Below are positions 1 to 11,039 of a DNA stretch of 64,000 nucleotides, piece after piece. A program made the position numbers and the translations under genes. Under the pieces are notes generated by a model that did not search any database, was not told the DNA's origin, and saw nothing but the letters and a program-made list of their open reading frames with translations. The DNA comes from Nymphaea colorata (lineage: Eukaryota; Streptophyta; Magnoliopsida; Nymphaeales; Nymphaeaceae): contig NC_045144.1 in the NCBI RefSeq assembly GCF_008831285.2, forward strand, positions 25,125,716 through 25,189,715. The letters run 5' to 3'. Positions within the stretch are counted from its first letter, which is position 1. Each line of letters opens with the position of its first letter.

Positions 1-59
1 TCTTTGGTATGTTAAGGTGGTTATGCCTTCTGTTTGTGTTTGTTGCAGTTAACTACTTG

Positions 60-185
60 AAATAAAGGAAAACTGGCAGCCCCACCATGCCACTCTGTGC
101 CAGCAGCCATCCAACTCTCTTCTGTTGCTCCTGTTGCTGCAGCTCCTCCCAAGTAAATGTTGCCGCCGAAGTTCAGAGATAATCC
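60..185 (-). repeat. Coding-like dispersed segment, copy 1 (inverted relative to copy 2)
   Basis: The reverse complement reads GGATGGCTGCTGGCACAGA then GGCATGGTGGGGCT. The same words occur in order on the plus strand at 5885-5965. In copy 1 one frame stays open for about 45 codons (EESWMAAGTEWHGGAA), suggesting a gene or transposon fragment. I do not recognise the protein. Confidence 0.45.
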
Positions 186-536
186 ATTCAATATTGACTA
201 ACACATATCTATAAACACAATTTTAAGTGCTTCCATGCTTATAACCAGATTCGTATAATCTAACAGAACTATCTCTATGTCTCTAAAAAACAATAGATTG
301 ACAAATTGCATAATCTGCTCATGAGTAGAAATGGTACATGGCTTTACTTTAATGTCCCTTACAAGTGTTAATTTAGAGTTTTTTTCTTCTATTGCATAAA
401 AAGATGTATTTATGGCATGAGAGATTTTCATTATTCTCCTATTCACTTATTTTCATTCTTTGTAGGCTGCGAAATCTCTTCTAACGATTCTTTTCATCTT
501 TTTCACTTGTCAAAGTAGCAGGCTTCATGTGTCTAT

Positions 537-712
537 CAATCGTTAGGGCCCTTTTCTGCATTGGTAAGAGCCCTCCGCTAATGTCAAAGCCATAGCCGTC
601 GGGCATCCATCTTCCTCAAGGCCTTGTCTGTTCATGGATGCCTGATGCATGTCAATTTGACATTGCCGGAGCCCAAGGGCTCTTACTAATGCAGAAAAAG
701 GCTTTGACTGGA
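537..712. repeat. Foldback (hairpin) element, about 75-bp arms
   Basis: The left arm (TTTTCTGCATTGGTAAGAGC at 552-571) pairs with the right arm (CTCTTACTAATGCAGAAAAA at 680-699). Pairing continues inward through AATGTCAA and GGCATCCAT to a short loop near 616-632, with small mismatches and bulges. This fits a foldback MITE; a MIRNA-like precursor cannot be excluded from sequence alone. No target duplication is clear. Confidence 0.7.
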
Positions 713-802
713 TTGATGACTTTTGTCTGTTGTTTAGTTTAAAATGGTACAACCAAGCTCAAGGCACCAACATAGCTGGTCAGCCTACTGGTATATTGTA
801 AC

Positions 803-2859
803 TGTAATCACCCCAAATTTTTCTAAAAGATTATGATGTTTTATCCAAGTGCGAAACTCAAATTTAAGCACATGATTCAAATCCAAAATACAACTCTTAG
901 ATCCAAATGAAATCCAAAATATAACTTTCAGATCTAAATTATATCCAAAACCCAAGTTCAGATCCAAATCAAGCATTTAAGACCGATTTGTCTCTCCTTT
1001 TGACCAAAAACCTCCTTTTAAAGTATGATTTTAGTCTTTTATGGTAAACAAGACCAATTTGCCCATCTTTTTGACCAAAAATCTCCTTTTATGAGGTGAT
1101 TTTAGTCTTTTTTGGTAAACAAGATCGATTTGCCTTTCCTTTTGACCAAAAACCTCCTTTTAGAAGGTAATTTTAGTCTTTTTGAGTCAAAAAATTCAAA
1201 TTTTGGGTTTTGTCTCTAAAATCTTCTATAAATACCCCCCAATATCCCCCTCTTGGGCAAGGGTCTTAGGGAGAAACTCTAGTGTATTCTAACTTGAAGA
1301 CTTAGAGTTTCTCTTGAGCTCTCTCTCTCTCCCTCTTCCACTCTCCATTGTCTCTCCAACTTAGAGCAAGTTACAACCCTCTTGAGGCATCATCTTAGAG
1401 CTTCACTCAAAGGGGATCTTCAAGTGAAGGTGTTCATCTTCCTTAGATCATTTCTCATTAAAGGTATGTAACCATCATCCATCTCATTTCTCTTTCATTT
1501 TCTCTTTTCATCCTCATCTCCCTATGGCCAAAGGGGATAGCACTCAACCTTTTTTTAGAGACAAGAGGCTATGCTCAAGTGCACCGGGAGCAATGAGAAG
1601 ATGAGATGATATTTTATTTTATGATTAAATCATGTTCTTTAATTTATTCTTGTTGTTGTTGTTCTTTCACTTCATGAATATATTATTGTTATTATTGTTA
1701 TTTCATTTTTTTAATATAGTCTTGTTCTTGTTATTTTATTTTCTCTCTTCCTCATCTTCCCATAGCCAAAGGAGATAGCCAACATGATGACCCCCCATCT
1801 TTCTCTCTCTATGCTTTCACTTTCCATTTTATAAATTTTCATATGTGCATGAATACGTATGTATATGTGCTCCATTTCCTCTCTTTCAAATATTTATTCC
1901 TCTTTTCATGACAAATATCTTCTCTTATAAAATGTCTCATACCCATATATACGTATGATACTCTTCTTTTCCTCTAAAATCTCTCTTTCTCTTCAAATCA
2001 ATATATCTTTTTCTCTTGAGCTTTCATATATGTGTATATGTGATGGTATGTACACATATATGCATGTCTTTTTCTATCTCTCTCTTTCTTTTTATAAGAG
2101 TGTTTTATCTCTTGTATTCTTTTTAACATTCTCCTCTCACGAACTTTCTATTTACCAACTTCATTAAGACCACAAACCAAGTAATGACCCAATATTGGAA
2201 TCATGTTTGATGGTCTACAATCACTATCCCTTTTCAACAACTTTTCCTTCTTATATACAATAATTATAACAACGAAATCTTATACGTATGTTGTGGTAGG
2301 AACGACTTTAGATGAATGTTGTGGTATGAATGTATTACATTCTTTCAATCATATAGGATAAATGCGTCCTTCCATTCTCACCCACTTTATTATACTTATG
2401 ATCACAAGTACCTCTTCAAAAGAACTTAAGCAAGAAGGGATAGAGCTCTAGATAGGTGGTAACCGAATTAGAGCAAAATCTCAAACCTACTTAAAGTCTT
2501 AAGAGAACACTAAAGTGATTTCAAAATGATTTCACAAGTTTTTCACATGATATTTACTAGTTACATTTTTTCCTCAAAACATTTCACATTTTCAAGCAAC
2601 TCTTTAAGAACCTTTTCAAAAGTTTGAAACTTCAAACTTTCAATATTTTCTACACTGCATATAGAATCAAAAAGGTGTTTAAGTTAAAACGAAATGCATC
2701 AATGATAAACATAGCCCTTGGGTTGATTACCACCGGTAAAGGCACCAGGAACGGTAGATCATCGTACCGACGGGCGAGTCCCTTCCTTTCCTTTTTCAAA
2801 ACAAAAACCTCATTTTTCTGGAGCACTCCAAAACCAGTAAAAATTTTGGAATGCAAACA
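803..2859 (+). mobile_element. Solo LTR, probably Ty3/gypsy, about 2.06 kb
   Basis: The element starts TGTAATCACCCCAAATTT, a start typical of plant gypsy LTRs, and ends GGAATGCAAACA, so the termini are TG and CA. It is flanked by the 5-bp direct repeat GTAAC at 798-802 and 2860-2864. A TATA motif (CTATAAATA, near 1228) sits below a threefold tandem repeat, as expected at the U3/R border. No retrotransposon protein is found on either side, so this looks like a single LTR left by recombination between the two ends of a full element. The family name is inferred from the terminus only. Confidence 0.68.
965..1200. repeat. Threefold tandem repeat, about 75-85 bp unit, in the LTR promoter region
   Basis: Three successive units share GATTTG, TTTTGACCAAAAA, CTCCTTTTA and GATTTTAGTCTTTT in the same order, starting near 970, 1050 and 1126. 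They lie just upstream of the TATA motif of the solo LTR, where U3 enhancer repeats are often found. Confidence 0.75.
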
Positions 2860-2864
2860 GTAAC

Positions 2865-4130
2865 TAAACTCTTGTGAGTGTTATTCTATGAATAGTTTAC
2901 AACACATGGGTTGAAGAGTATACTATAGACTAGTCAGGTATCAAAGTAGCTCTAAACGTTAGGGAAAAGAAGGATGAGAGGGGTCGTCAACCTCACTCAA
3001 GTATTGGGATTCCTTCCTGTTCACCCGAAGTTGAGGGCAGGAAGCTTAAGGTTCTCTTGATCAGCATAAACAGCAAGCAAGCGCATCCAAACGAGAAAAG
3101 AGGTAAAACAAGAGTTTCGGGTTGAAAGCTAGCCACTTCCTTTGGTCTCAATATTAAAAAGAGCACCATCCTTATGAAGAAAAGCCCAATGCTGCAAAAG
3201 GTTTCCTGTTTCATGCTCCAGGGCATTGGACTGCTGAGGATCCAAAGAGAGAAAGAGTCCCTGGTCAATGGTGAGTGGAGAAAGAGTTTTGGGAAAATGA
3301 AGGAAAATGGGATGCTCCGTTTTGAATTTTTATGAATATGCAAATTCTTTAGCAAAATGTAGAAACAATATATATAAATTCTTTGCTAAATCTTTTTCTA
3401 CCACCAACTTTAGTGAGTAAAATTATTGTACAGCCTTCATTTTGGATGTCCTGGCTTGACTTGGGAAAGCATGTTAAGTTTATGTAGTCATCATAGATAG
3501 AAGATAAAGATGGAGATATCCGTTGATAAAATCTTGTTACAACAAGTAAAGAAATATCACATCCTTTGAATGAGCTTAAATAGATCTCCCAATATGGTAA
3601 TAGAAGCTTTTGTAATATGAAAATGCCAAGAACTGAAAGCTCATTTTCCAGGAATAGAAAGGTATAAATTTGAAGACGAGACAAGAAGGAAACTAATGAT
3701 AATGATGGAAGAGTATTAGATGCTCTTTCCACTATAGTGAAAATCGTGAAACCTGTAAATTTATTAGCAAATCATAGAAATAGTGTATATAAATGTGATG
3801 CCTAGACATTCACTACGCATTATCTCTCACCTTATATCTCTAGTTGCCAACCATTTCTTTGTTGCTCCAAAATCATTAGTGAAAGGGAAGGTGGGACAGG
3901 TTCTAGGAATTGTATGTTTGCCACGGCAAAAACTAGTGGATTTAAAAAAGTTTCTCCATTTCAAATTTTTGTTTGCATATTAACACTGTTCAGAGCAACG
4001 TTTTACTTGCAAAGGAGATCATTCAACACTGTCATACCATTGTGCCAGTGACCTCATCATGAAAACAATGTCACAGTATGCTGGGTTTTTTGACAACTAC
4101 TCAATGCATGCGCATCTGGTGTTCTTTGTT
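2865..4130. other. Intergenic, 1.3 kb, nothing recognised
   Basis: Two adjoining minus-strand open stretches (2993-3355, 3349-3732) have hydrophobic, low-information translations without known motifs. I see no gene or repeat here. Confidence 0.4.
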
Positions 4131-4871
4131 CATCCTCTTTATTCCTCCTTATGTAACACTGAATCGGCTCGCTCTTCGGCCCATGCTCCCATACCAAAAC
4201 AAAAATGATACTAAAAATTTGTTTACCAAATCGAAAGCAAGGCAAACAAAAAATGAACAAAGGACTAAAAAAATCCACAATCATCTCGTGCGTACGCCCA
4301 AACCAAGAGATATTAACAAAAAAGACGAGATAGATTTTAAGGAAAATGAGAATTGAAAAAGAAAACCTGTTTGAGAGAGAGGGGAAAGGTGAGCTTGGCA
4401 CAGAACTCGTTGCAGATATGACCTCCATGTACATCTGATGCTTGGAGCTACAAACGGCGGCGCAAGCGATGACGTGTTTGCTGGCCAGCCAACGTATAAT
4501 GGTGGTGGTGGCCGGCCCGCAAGCATGTTGTCGCCTGCACCACCGTTTGCCACTCCTGACATTAGATGAGCAAGGAGGTTGTCTCTTCACCCTAGTTCTG
4601 TGCCAAGCTCTCCTTCCCCCTCTCCCTCAAATAGGTTCTTTTCTCTCCTTCTCATTTTTCTTACAATCTATCTCAACTTTTTTGTTAATATCTCATTGTT
4701 TAGGTGTGTGCATAAGGTGAAGGTGGAATTTTTTTTAGTTATTTGTTCAATTTTTATTTGTTTTGCTTTTGATTTAGTCAAAATTTTTAATCTCATTTTT
4801 GTTTTGGGGATATGGCAGCTTGGGCCGAGGAGCGGGCCTATTCAGTGCTACATAAAGAGGAATAAAGATGA
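4131..4871. mobile_element. Long inverted repeat enclosing a coding-like fragment (MULE-like or foldback element)
   Basis: Arm 1 (4131-4408) is the diverged reverse complement of arm 2 (4593-4871). Both share AGTTCTGTGCCAAGCT, TTTTGTTAATATCTC, ATTCAGTG and GAGGAATAAAG in matching order. The 184-bp loop holds a clean 43-codon frame (4438-4569) containing GGASDDVFAGQPTYNGGGGR, with GC content unlike the arms. Long arms around a gene-like insert resemble a Pack-MULE. No 9-bp target duplication was found, so an inverted duplication of a host gene fragment is equally possible. Confidence 0.5.
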
Positions 4872-4924
4872 CTTATTATTAATAATATCATTTTGAACTT
4901 GAAAAGAAGCATGAGGTTACTAGC

Positions 4925-5125
4925 CCATTTTGGAGGGCCTTCCAAAGGCAAACTGGTTTGTCTTCATTGCATCTCATGGGAAAATGCCAACAATGGATCG
5001 ACTGCAAAAGGGAGGGTGGGTGATTGCAAGCGGCTGCTTTATTTGTATCATACAAGAGGAAATAATTTTGAATCACTCGTTTTTTAAGTGCACACTTGCT
5101 ATCATAGTCAGGAAGCATGGCTAAA
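4925..5125 (+). pseudogene. LINE reverse-transcriptase tail (zf-RVT domain) remnant
   Basis: The frame reads KANWFVFIASHGKMPTMDRL, then SGCFICIIQEE and NHSFFKCTLA. This is the C-x2-C ... H-x4-C layout of the zinc-binding domain at the end of plant L1-type reverse transcriptases (typically LAAHGRLLTRDRL, C.LC, H.FF.CP). The normal second Cys spacing is degraded and nothing of the catalytic RT domain is left. It lies directly after the large inverted repeat. Confidence 0.65.
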
Positions 5126-5199
5126 TTTCATAGAAAATGTTCCCTTCGCTCTAACTTTATAAGAGCATTAAAGATGTGGTTCTCGCAGCGGCATAAAAG

Positions 5200-7163
5200 A
5201 AAATGGCTAATAAGATCATCTTTCCTTGATGTCTTTGATTAACACAAATATTAATTTAGGCATAACTAGCTTTAGTTAAGCCTTCTACATATATATTAGC
5301 AAATCTTGCCCACTTAGTAATGAGATAAGATCTCAGGGAGATGACTGAGAGAAGCTTCGCAAACCCTAGGGTTTCTTGGCCTTGGCCGTGTCTGAGTGAT
5401 GTCTGAGCTCTACCAGAAATCCATTGCAGCAAAATCATGGGCAGAGACTTACATAACTCGTCTTGTAATGGAGAATTGAGTTTGAGGTGTGAGGATAAAA
5501 TCAGCCTATGGTTGAATGCTGTGTCAGGCCAAATCTTTGGCCATCTTTCTACAATATCAGATGGTTTAAAAAAGTGGGACAATTCCTCTTGCTTTTGTGT
5601 AAGGCCATGTTTGTTTTTCTGAAGTATAACAAACTAAGAATTTAGAAACCGTGGAGAGGGAGCTGGCAGGGCATTGGCCCCTCCTTCAAAAAAAAAATAC
5701 GTGTGATTTTTTTTAAATATATGTTTTATCCAAAACAAGAATTTTAAAAAATTATATTTGGACGCCTTTGAAAAACTTAAAACTATAATTCTTCTTGACG
5801 AAAAATTATTAACTCCAACCCTAATTACGGTTACATGTACGTGTGCGATGTTGACAACATCAAGTTGATTATCTTTCAACTCCCCACGGCGGCATTTATG
5901 TGGGAGCAAAAGAAGAGAGCTGGATGGCTGGCACAGAATGGCAGAATGGCATGGTGGGGCTACCTAGATCTACTGGGCGAGAATATATGTCAGGATCTAT
6001 TTTGTAATCTCTCTTTCTGGTGTTATGTTTAAATTTTTTTTCTATGATCCTATTCCTTTTACATTTTGTTTTTAAAAAAAAACTGGCCATTCTTTTTTAT
6101 ATTTTTTGTTTTTCATTTCTTATTTTTATTCCCTTTATTTATTTTGTTTTGTTTCCTTTTGCTGATACTGCAAACAAGTAACTGAAGGTCTAGAAAACTT
6201 ATACTAAAAACTTTTTTCAAATACACAAAATCCACGTGAGTGACATGACATCGGTAAAAATGTCAAAAATTTAGTGACAGATTTTCATCAGTAAAAGAAC
6301 AGCTCAAAACTGATTTTCAGTGGTATTTAATCTTGTGCATTGGTAGAAGTCCAATTTTACTGACCTAGTGTGAAAACATCTATGAAAGAATTAGTGATAT
6401 ACTTTTATTGACATCCAATAAAATCGTCAGTAAAGGTTTTACTGATGTTTGGTTTTCACTAATACTTTTTTCGTGCAAGTACAAACTTTGTTTATATAGC
6501 CGGCATGTCTAATGTTAAATTAATTGCTAATATACATGAGCATTCTAGTGGACATAGTATCTGTACATCCCGTATCAATGGAAAGCACAACGATACGGCC
6601 CCCTTTGAATATCGGTTCACCAAACCCGCCAATATCTACTCACATATGTGGCCCTGTATCGATACACACTCATATTTGTTGATGTGCCTGTATTGGCCAA
6701 ACACAGTATCGGCAATGTTTGAGGTAATGGATCGGAGAGATATTCAAAAATAATATGACAAATGACCCTAAATATTTTTTAAATATAAATTATTTTTTAG
6801 TATAAAATTTATTTTTAATAATAAAAATATATATTTTTTAATAATAAAAAAAATTAAGTGTAATCGGGCCCATCGGGCCGATCCAGCAGGCCCATCAGGC
6901 CTAGGCCCCGGCCAGGTACTGACGGTCTGGCCCGACACCCACCCCTCTTAAATCTAAGTGATATGCAGACATAGTTTTTGTTGTCAATTGTAAATTGTAA
7001 TTCGATAGAGGTGTTGAATCTATGCTATTTTAGCATGGAATAGACTATAAGTTAGCCTGATATTTCATGATCAATTCTCAAGGTATTTAATTTGGTTAAA
7101 CTATTATAAAAAGTAAATTGTTCAAGAAGTGCCTCTAAATCCGTTTCTCATCTTGTGACAGTT
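5200..7163. other. Intergenic with repeat debris
   Basis: Apart from the segment at 5885-5965, 6230-6480 has CAGTAAAA and GTCAGTAAA words like the subterminal repeats of CACTA-type MITEs. 6570-6730 has GTATCGG words also seen at 17328-17505. 6858-6950 is a GGGCC-rich patch like a hAT terminus. None could be bounded. Confidence 0.4.
5885..5965 (+). repeat. Coding-like dispersed segment, copy 2
   Basis: Homologous to the reverse complement of 60-185: CGGCGGCA, then AGAAGAGAGCTGGATGGCT, then GGCATGGTGGGGCT. In this copy GGCAGAAT is inserted or duplicated. No protein family is recognised. Confidence 0.45.
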
Positions 7164-7171
7164 ACTTTCAT

Positions 7172-7518
7172 TATTGTCACAAAAAACGCCGTTTTTTTTT
7201 TAAAAATGCGTATTTAAAGCTAAAAACAGTTCTACCGTATAATACCCGTACTATTCCCGTTTTTTAAAAAAAAATGTCAAAAAACAAAAAACGCATATAA
7301 TACTCGTTTAATACCCGTATAATGCCCGTTTTTTGCCGTTATTTTCCTGTTTTTTATTAATTATTATTTTTTATAATTTTTAAGATGTATTAAATGTTTA
7401 ATTTTAAAAAAAAATTGTCAAACTTTTCCCATTTTATTCCCGATATATAAAATTTTGTCGTATTATACTCGTTTTTTTTCTCGCCATTTAATACATGTCT
7501 CCGTTTTTTGTGACAATG
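7172..7518. mobile_element. Non-autonomous hAT-like element, TCACAAAAAAC family
   Basis: The ends are inverted: ATTGTCACAAAAAACG at left, CGTTTTTTGTGACAAT at right. Flanks CTTTCATT and CTTTCAAA are similar, as in a decayed 8-bp target duplication. The interior is T/A-rich with repeats of ATACCCGT and no coding capacity. The copy at 38332-38701 shares the ends. Confidence 0.55.
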
Positions 7519-7643
7519 CTTTCAAATCATTTGGGTAACTGTTGCAACAGGGCCAACTTGAGAACAAGCTTGAATGTCCACGGCAAGATATCTAAAGCTT
7601 AGATATAAGTATCATGAACCATGGTATATTACAACAATACAAT

Positions 7644-8226
7644 CAATGTCACCTGGGTGTGTTTCTGAGGAGCTCGCACCCGCACCGACGCGTTGCGAGT
7701 GCAGGTTCGGGTGCGGGTGCGCTCCAGGTGTGCACCCAATCCGCACCCGATGATGAGGCGCACCCAAACCGCACCCATGGGAGTTGGATCAAGTTTCGAG
7801 TCGAATCCAAATCCAAACCAAGTTCATGCGTGTATGGTTTGAATCTGGATCTGATTTCGAGATGAAACCATAAAAATCCACAAAATCAAATCCCGATCGG
7901 CCGTTGCATCTAATTTAATACATTTATAGATATATTATATGTTCTCTTTTCTCTTTCAAAAAAAACGATACAGGACTAAAGAATGGTGGCTTTCATAAAA
8001 CGATCTGTTTACCTTTTTTTCAAACATTTCTTTTTTTATTTTTTCTCACTATCATAAAAATGTATAATTTTAATTGTGTTATTCAATTTCTATGAAAAAT
8101 TACTAATATTAATATTAATATTAATATTAATAAAATATCTTCACCGCACCGCCGCACCTATTTTTTTTGAGATGTGCCGCACCCACACCAGTACCCGCAC
8201 CCGCACCCCGCATTCGGGTGACATAG
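7644..8226. mobile_element. Non-autonomous hAT element with perfect 8-bp target duplication
   Basis: AATACAAT occurs directly at 7636-7643 and 8227-8234. Between them the element begins CAATGTCACC and ends GGTGACATAG, imperfect inverted termini that fit the hAT YARNG rule at the left end. Both subterminal regions carry clustered CACCCGCAC words, which may be transposase-binding repeats. The middle is AT-rich with (TTAATA)n near 8103-8131. No transposase is encoded. Confidence 0.75.
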
Positions 8227-8691
8227 AATACAATAGAGATGTACTTGTGATTGACAAGTACTGACATGCCTTCCGAATTGAACAAGCACATGCAAGTCAA
8301 GCTTAAGATGAAATGATATTAATATCATTTCAAAAACATGTCAATTTCCTCACAATCCTCATGGATTTACTCTTAATTTAACAAAAAAAATTACATATAA
8401 ATTAAAAAAATATATTTATGCCATATAAAAAATTTTAAAAATTATATTTTCTTGTTTGTCAAAATTCTGAAACTATAATTCCAAAATTCTAATTTCTGCC
8501 CCTGACTGCCTCCTCTCCTTCCTCACTGTATTCCTTGGCCACCTGTTGCCTGAGTTGGCTGTCTGTTCCCTTCTCCGAACTCCTGTTGCCGCAGTGCTTA
8601 CCTTAACAACTAACTTCCTCAGGTCTCTCTGGTCTTCTTGAAACTGACCACCTGTTAGATCCATCTATGACTAAGGCAGCATCGCTATTGG

Positions 8692-8855
8692 CAGGGGCAA
8701 AGCTAGGGGAACTAACAGGGGTTCCTAAAAAAAAAATCATGTAAATTTTAAAAAAATTTATTTATTCTATGTAAAAATTTTGAAAAAATTAGATTTTGAC
8801 CCTCATTAAAATTTTGAAATAATTTGGTCTTCATCATGAAAAATTTCTGACTTTG
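8692..8855. mobile_element. CAGGGGCGGAGC-family hAT-like MITE
   Basis: Starts CAGGGGCAAAGCTAGG and ends CTGACTTTG. The interior has the AAAATTTTGAAA and TCATGAAAAATTT words seen at 31786-31985 and, inverted, at 40604-40776. Flanking octamers match at only 5 of 8 positions, so the limits are approximate. Confidence 0.5.
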
Positions 8856-9101
8856 CCTATAGTTACTGGAAAACCAAACAAATAGCCAAGAATTTTGCAA
8901 CAGCAGAGGTAGAATTCTGGAGTAAGTCTGAATTCTCTGTAATTCTATCTTGTTTTTAAATAAAAAAATTTTACTGTACCAGCCAGCCTCTTTGCATCTA
9001 AATCTGAGACACAGTTATGTGTGCCAATATCCTCAACCATCATGCACGGGGGGTGGACCCTCTACCAACATGTATTAGGTTATTGAAGAAGTATTAGTTC
9101 A

Positions 9102-9490
9102 TTGAAATGTTCAATTATGCAGTTTCTTCTTTCCCAGATAATCTCTGTTGCAATACAGGAGGAAGGATTGGAGGAGGACGGCTGCGGGCAGGGGGGGCGC
9201 CTGGGCCATGGCCCTGGTGAGCACAGGAAAAAAAAAATTATATTAAAAAAATCAATTTTTTTTTTAGTTTGGCCCGGCCCGTCGCTCCTCTTGGCCCGAC
9301 CTGAGGATAGTTTGGCCCGCCCCTGAAAAAAAACCTAGCTCCGCCCTTGGTTGCAGGTGCAAAGCCATGACGGCGTTTGGTCAGTAGTGCTCTGTTTCAA
9401 GTTGTGGCATAGCAACTTGATGTTTCTTTTCAATGATGGCTGGAAGTGTTCTTCGGCCTGACAGGTGTGGTACTTCAGAGACTCTACCAT
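9102..9490 (+). pseudogene. B3-domain-like gene fragment, copy 1 (interrupted)
   Basis: After removing the MITE at 9189-9349, the frame reads LQVQSHDGVWSVVLCFKLWH then LMFLFNDGWK. It resembles the middle of a plant B3 DNA-binding domain (DGR.W.V, then GW..F). It is disrupted after GWK by a deletion relative to copy 2 at 11040-11400. No start, stop or intact exon structure is visible. The B3 assignment is from motif pattern only. Confidence 0.4.
9189..9349 (-). mobile_element. CAGGGGCGGAGC-family hAT-like MITE inserted in a B3-like fragment
   Basis: This 161-bp insert starts CAGGGGGGGCGCC and ends AGCTCCGCCCTTG. It is flanked by GCTGCGGG (9181-9188) and GTTGCAGG (9350-9357), which differ only by two CpG-type transitions. 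The homologous segment at 11108-11115 has a single GCTGCGGG and no insert. This defines the element limits and an 8-bp duplication, which points to the hAT superfamily. The orientation given follows the copy at 10857. Confidence 0.8.
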
Positions 9491-10856
9491 GGCTCTGAAA
9501 AGGACAGATTGGTATAGTTGGAATTATTATATTCTGGTAAAAGGATGCAAATGTTAGTTTTATCCATGTGGACTATAAATGCGTCTCCATGGACATAGGA
9601 ATTCCTTCCAACCACGATAAACACTCCATATGTCTCCATTACATGCATGACACTTCTTCGTTTCAATTAAGCCGGAATCCAACTACTAAACTTTATGCAA
9701 ACAAGATCAACAAAAGCAATAAACTAGCGGAGTTAAAGACTTGATTAAATAGTTTAGCAATTTCTTTTTTACTAGTTTGTCAATTGATTCTTATGTGGGT
9801 TACTTTTTAGCCTGTAAAAGGTTTCATGACACTTAAGTTCACGAGTGTACTATAAGACTATTGACATCCATTGCTCTCTTTTACCAAAATATCATAATTT
9901 CAATTCTCTTTTGGATCCTTGAGTGAATTAACATGGTATTTAATTCAAATTATGCCAAGACTTTGTAACAAGTAATTATAACCAATAACTAGGTGCACTT
10001 TGTTAACAATAAAATGTCTCTGTTAATATGGTGATTTGGGGATTTTTTTTTTTTTTTTTGCTTGGATTATACAAAACAACGTCTCTAGAGTTGTCCATTC
10101 ATGTCTTGACCATTTCGCGTTCTAGCGACATTTCTGCCAAACCTGTGAAATATATGTAAACAATAACAAATTTTGCCTTTCTTCAAAATTTTCTGCAGAA
10201 AAAACTGAGATGACTTTTTCTTTTCTTGAAGGAAAATTTTTTGGTAATATTGATTTTAACACCTATTTCCTTTTCTTTTAATGCATAGTCTGTTTGTCAA
10301 ATCAATTGAAAATGACCTTATCCATATGGTTAAAACAAACGCATTTGCGTCCTTGTTCTTGTACATGGGTGTTTGAGTGTATGTGTGCATAACAAATGTT
10401 CTACATATGTTTCAGACTAATATTCCTTTGATTGTAATAAAGGCCTAATCCTTTTCAAAGAAAACAATATTTTAAGTTTTGCAAGATCTTCAACCAGTTC
10501 TAGACCTCTCTTATGGCTTGTAAAATTACCAGACAATGGTTGTAAGCATCCTACCTCGTTTTCCATCTGATCACAACCTCTATATCCTTGCTGACGCTGC
10601 TGTCACCTTGCTCCAGCAGCAGCAGCAGCAGATTAACGCGCGAAGCAGGGCCACCAGTAGCAGCAGCAGAAGAAAAAGAACGTGAAGCAAGGCCAGCAGA
10701 AGAAGAAGGTGAAGAAGGCTAGAAAGAAAACGCAGAAACAGCCATCTCCACTTAAACATTGTAGGGTGCAGCTGCAGCAAAGGGCTCCTGAAGCATGGCT
10801 GCTAGAGCTGGTGGCTGAGCATGGAGGCACAGGCCCACCGGTGTTCCCGTGTGCGA

Positions 10857-11030
10857 CAGGGGCGAAGCCAGGATTTTTTCTAGTGTCGGGCCAAGACGAT
10901 TTGCGGGCGGGGCCAAGGTCGGGCCAAGAGGAGCGACCGGTCGGGCCAAACTAAAAAAATTTGATTTTTTCAATGTAAAAAAAAAAAATTTTCAGGGCCA
11001 TGGCCCAAGCCGGGCCATTCCAAGGAACAT
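10857..11030 (+). mobile_element. CAGGGGCGGAGC-family hAT-like MITE, second copy in the B3-like region
   Basis: Starts CAGGGGCGAAGCCAGG and contains GGGCCAAGAGGAGCGACC and GGGCCATGGCCC, also present in reverse complement at 9189-9349. The right end lacks the expected terminus, so the boundary is uncertain and no target duplication is seen. Confidence 0.6.
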
Positions 11031-11039
11031 CGCCTACTG

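Noticed and set aside
4057-4590. 177-codon minus-strand open stretch
   Set aside because: It crosses the inverted repeat arm and loop, so it is better explained by that structure.
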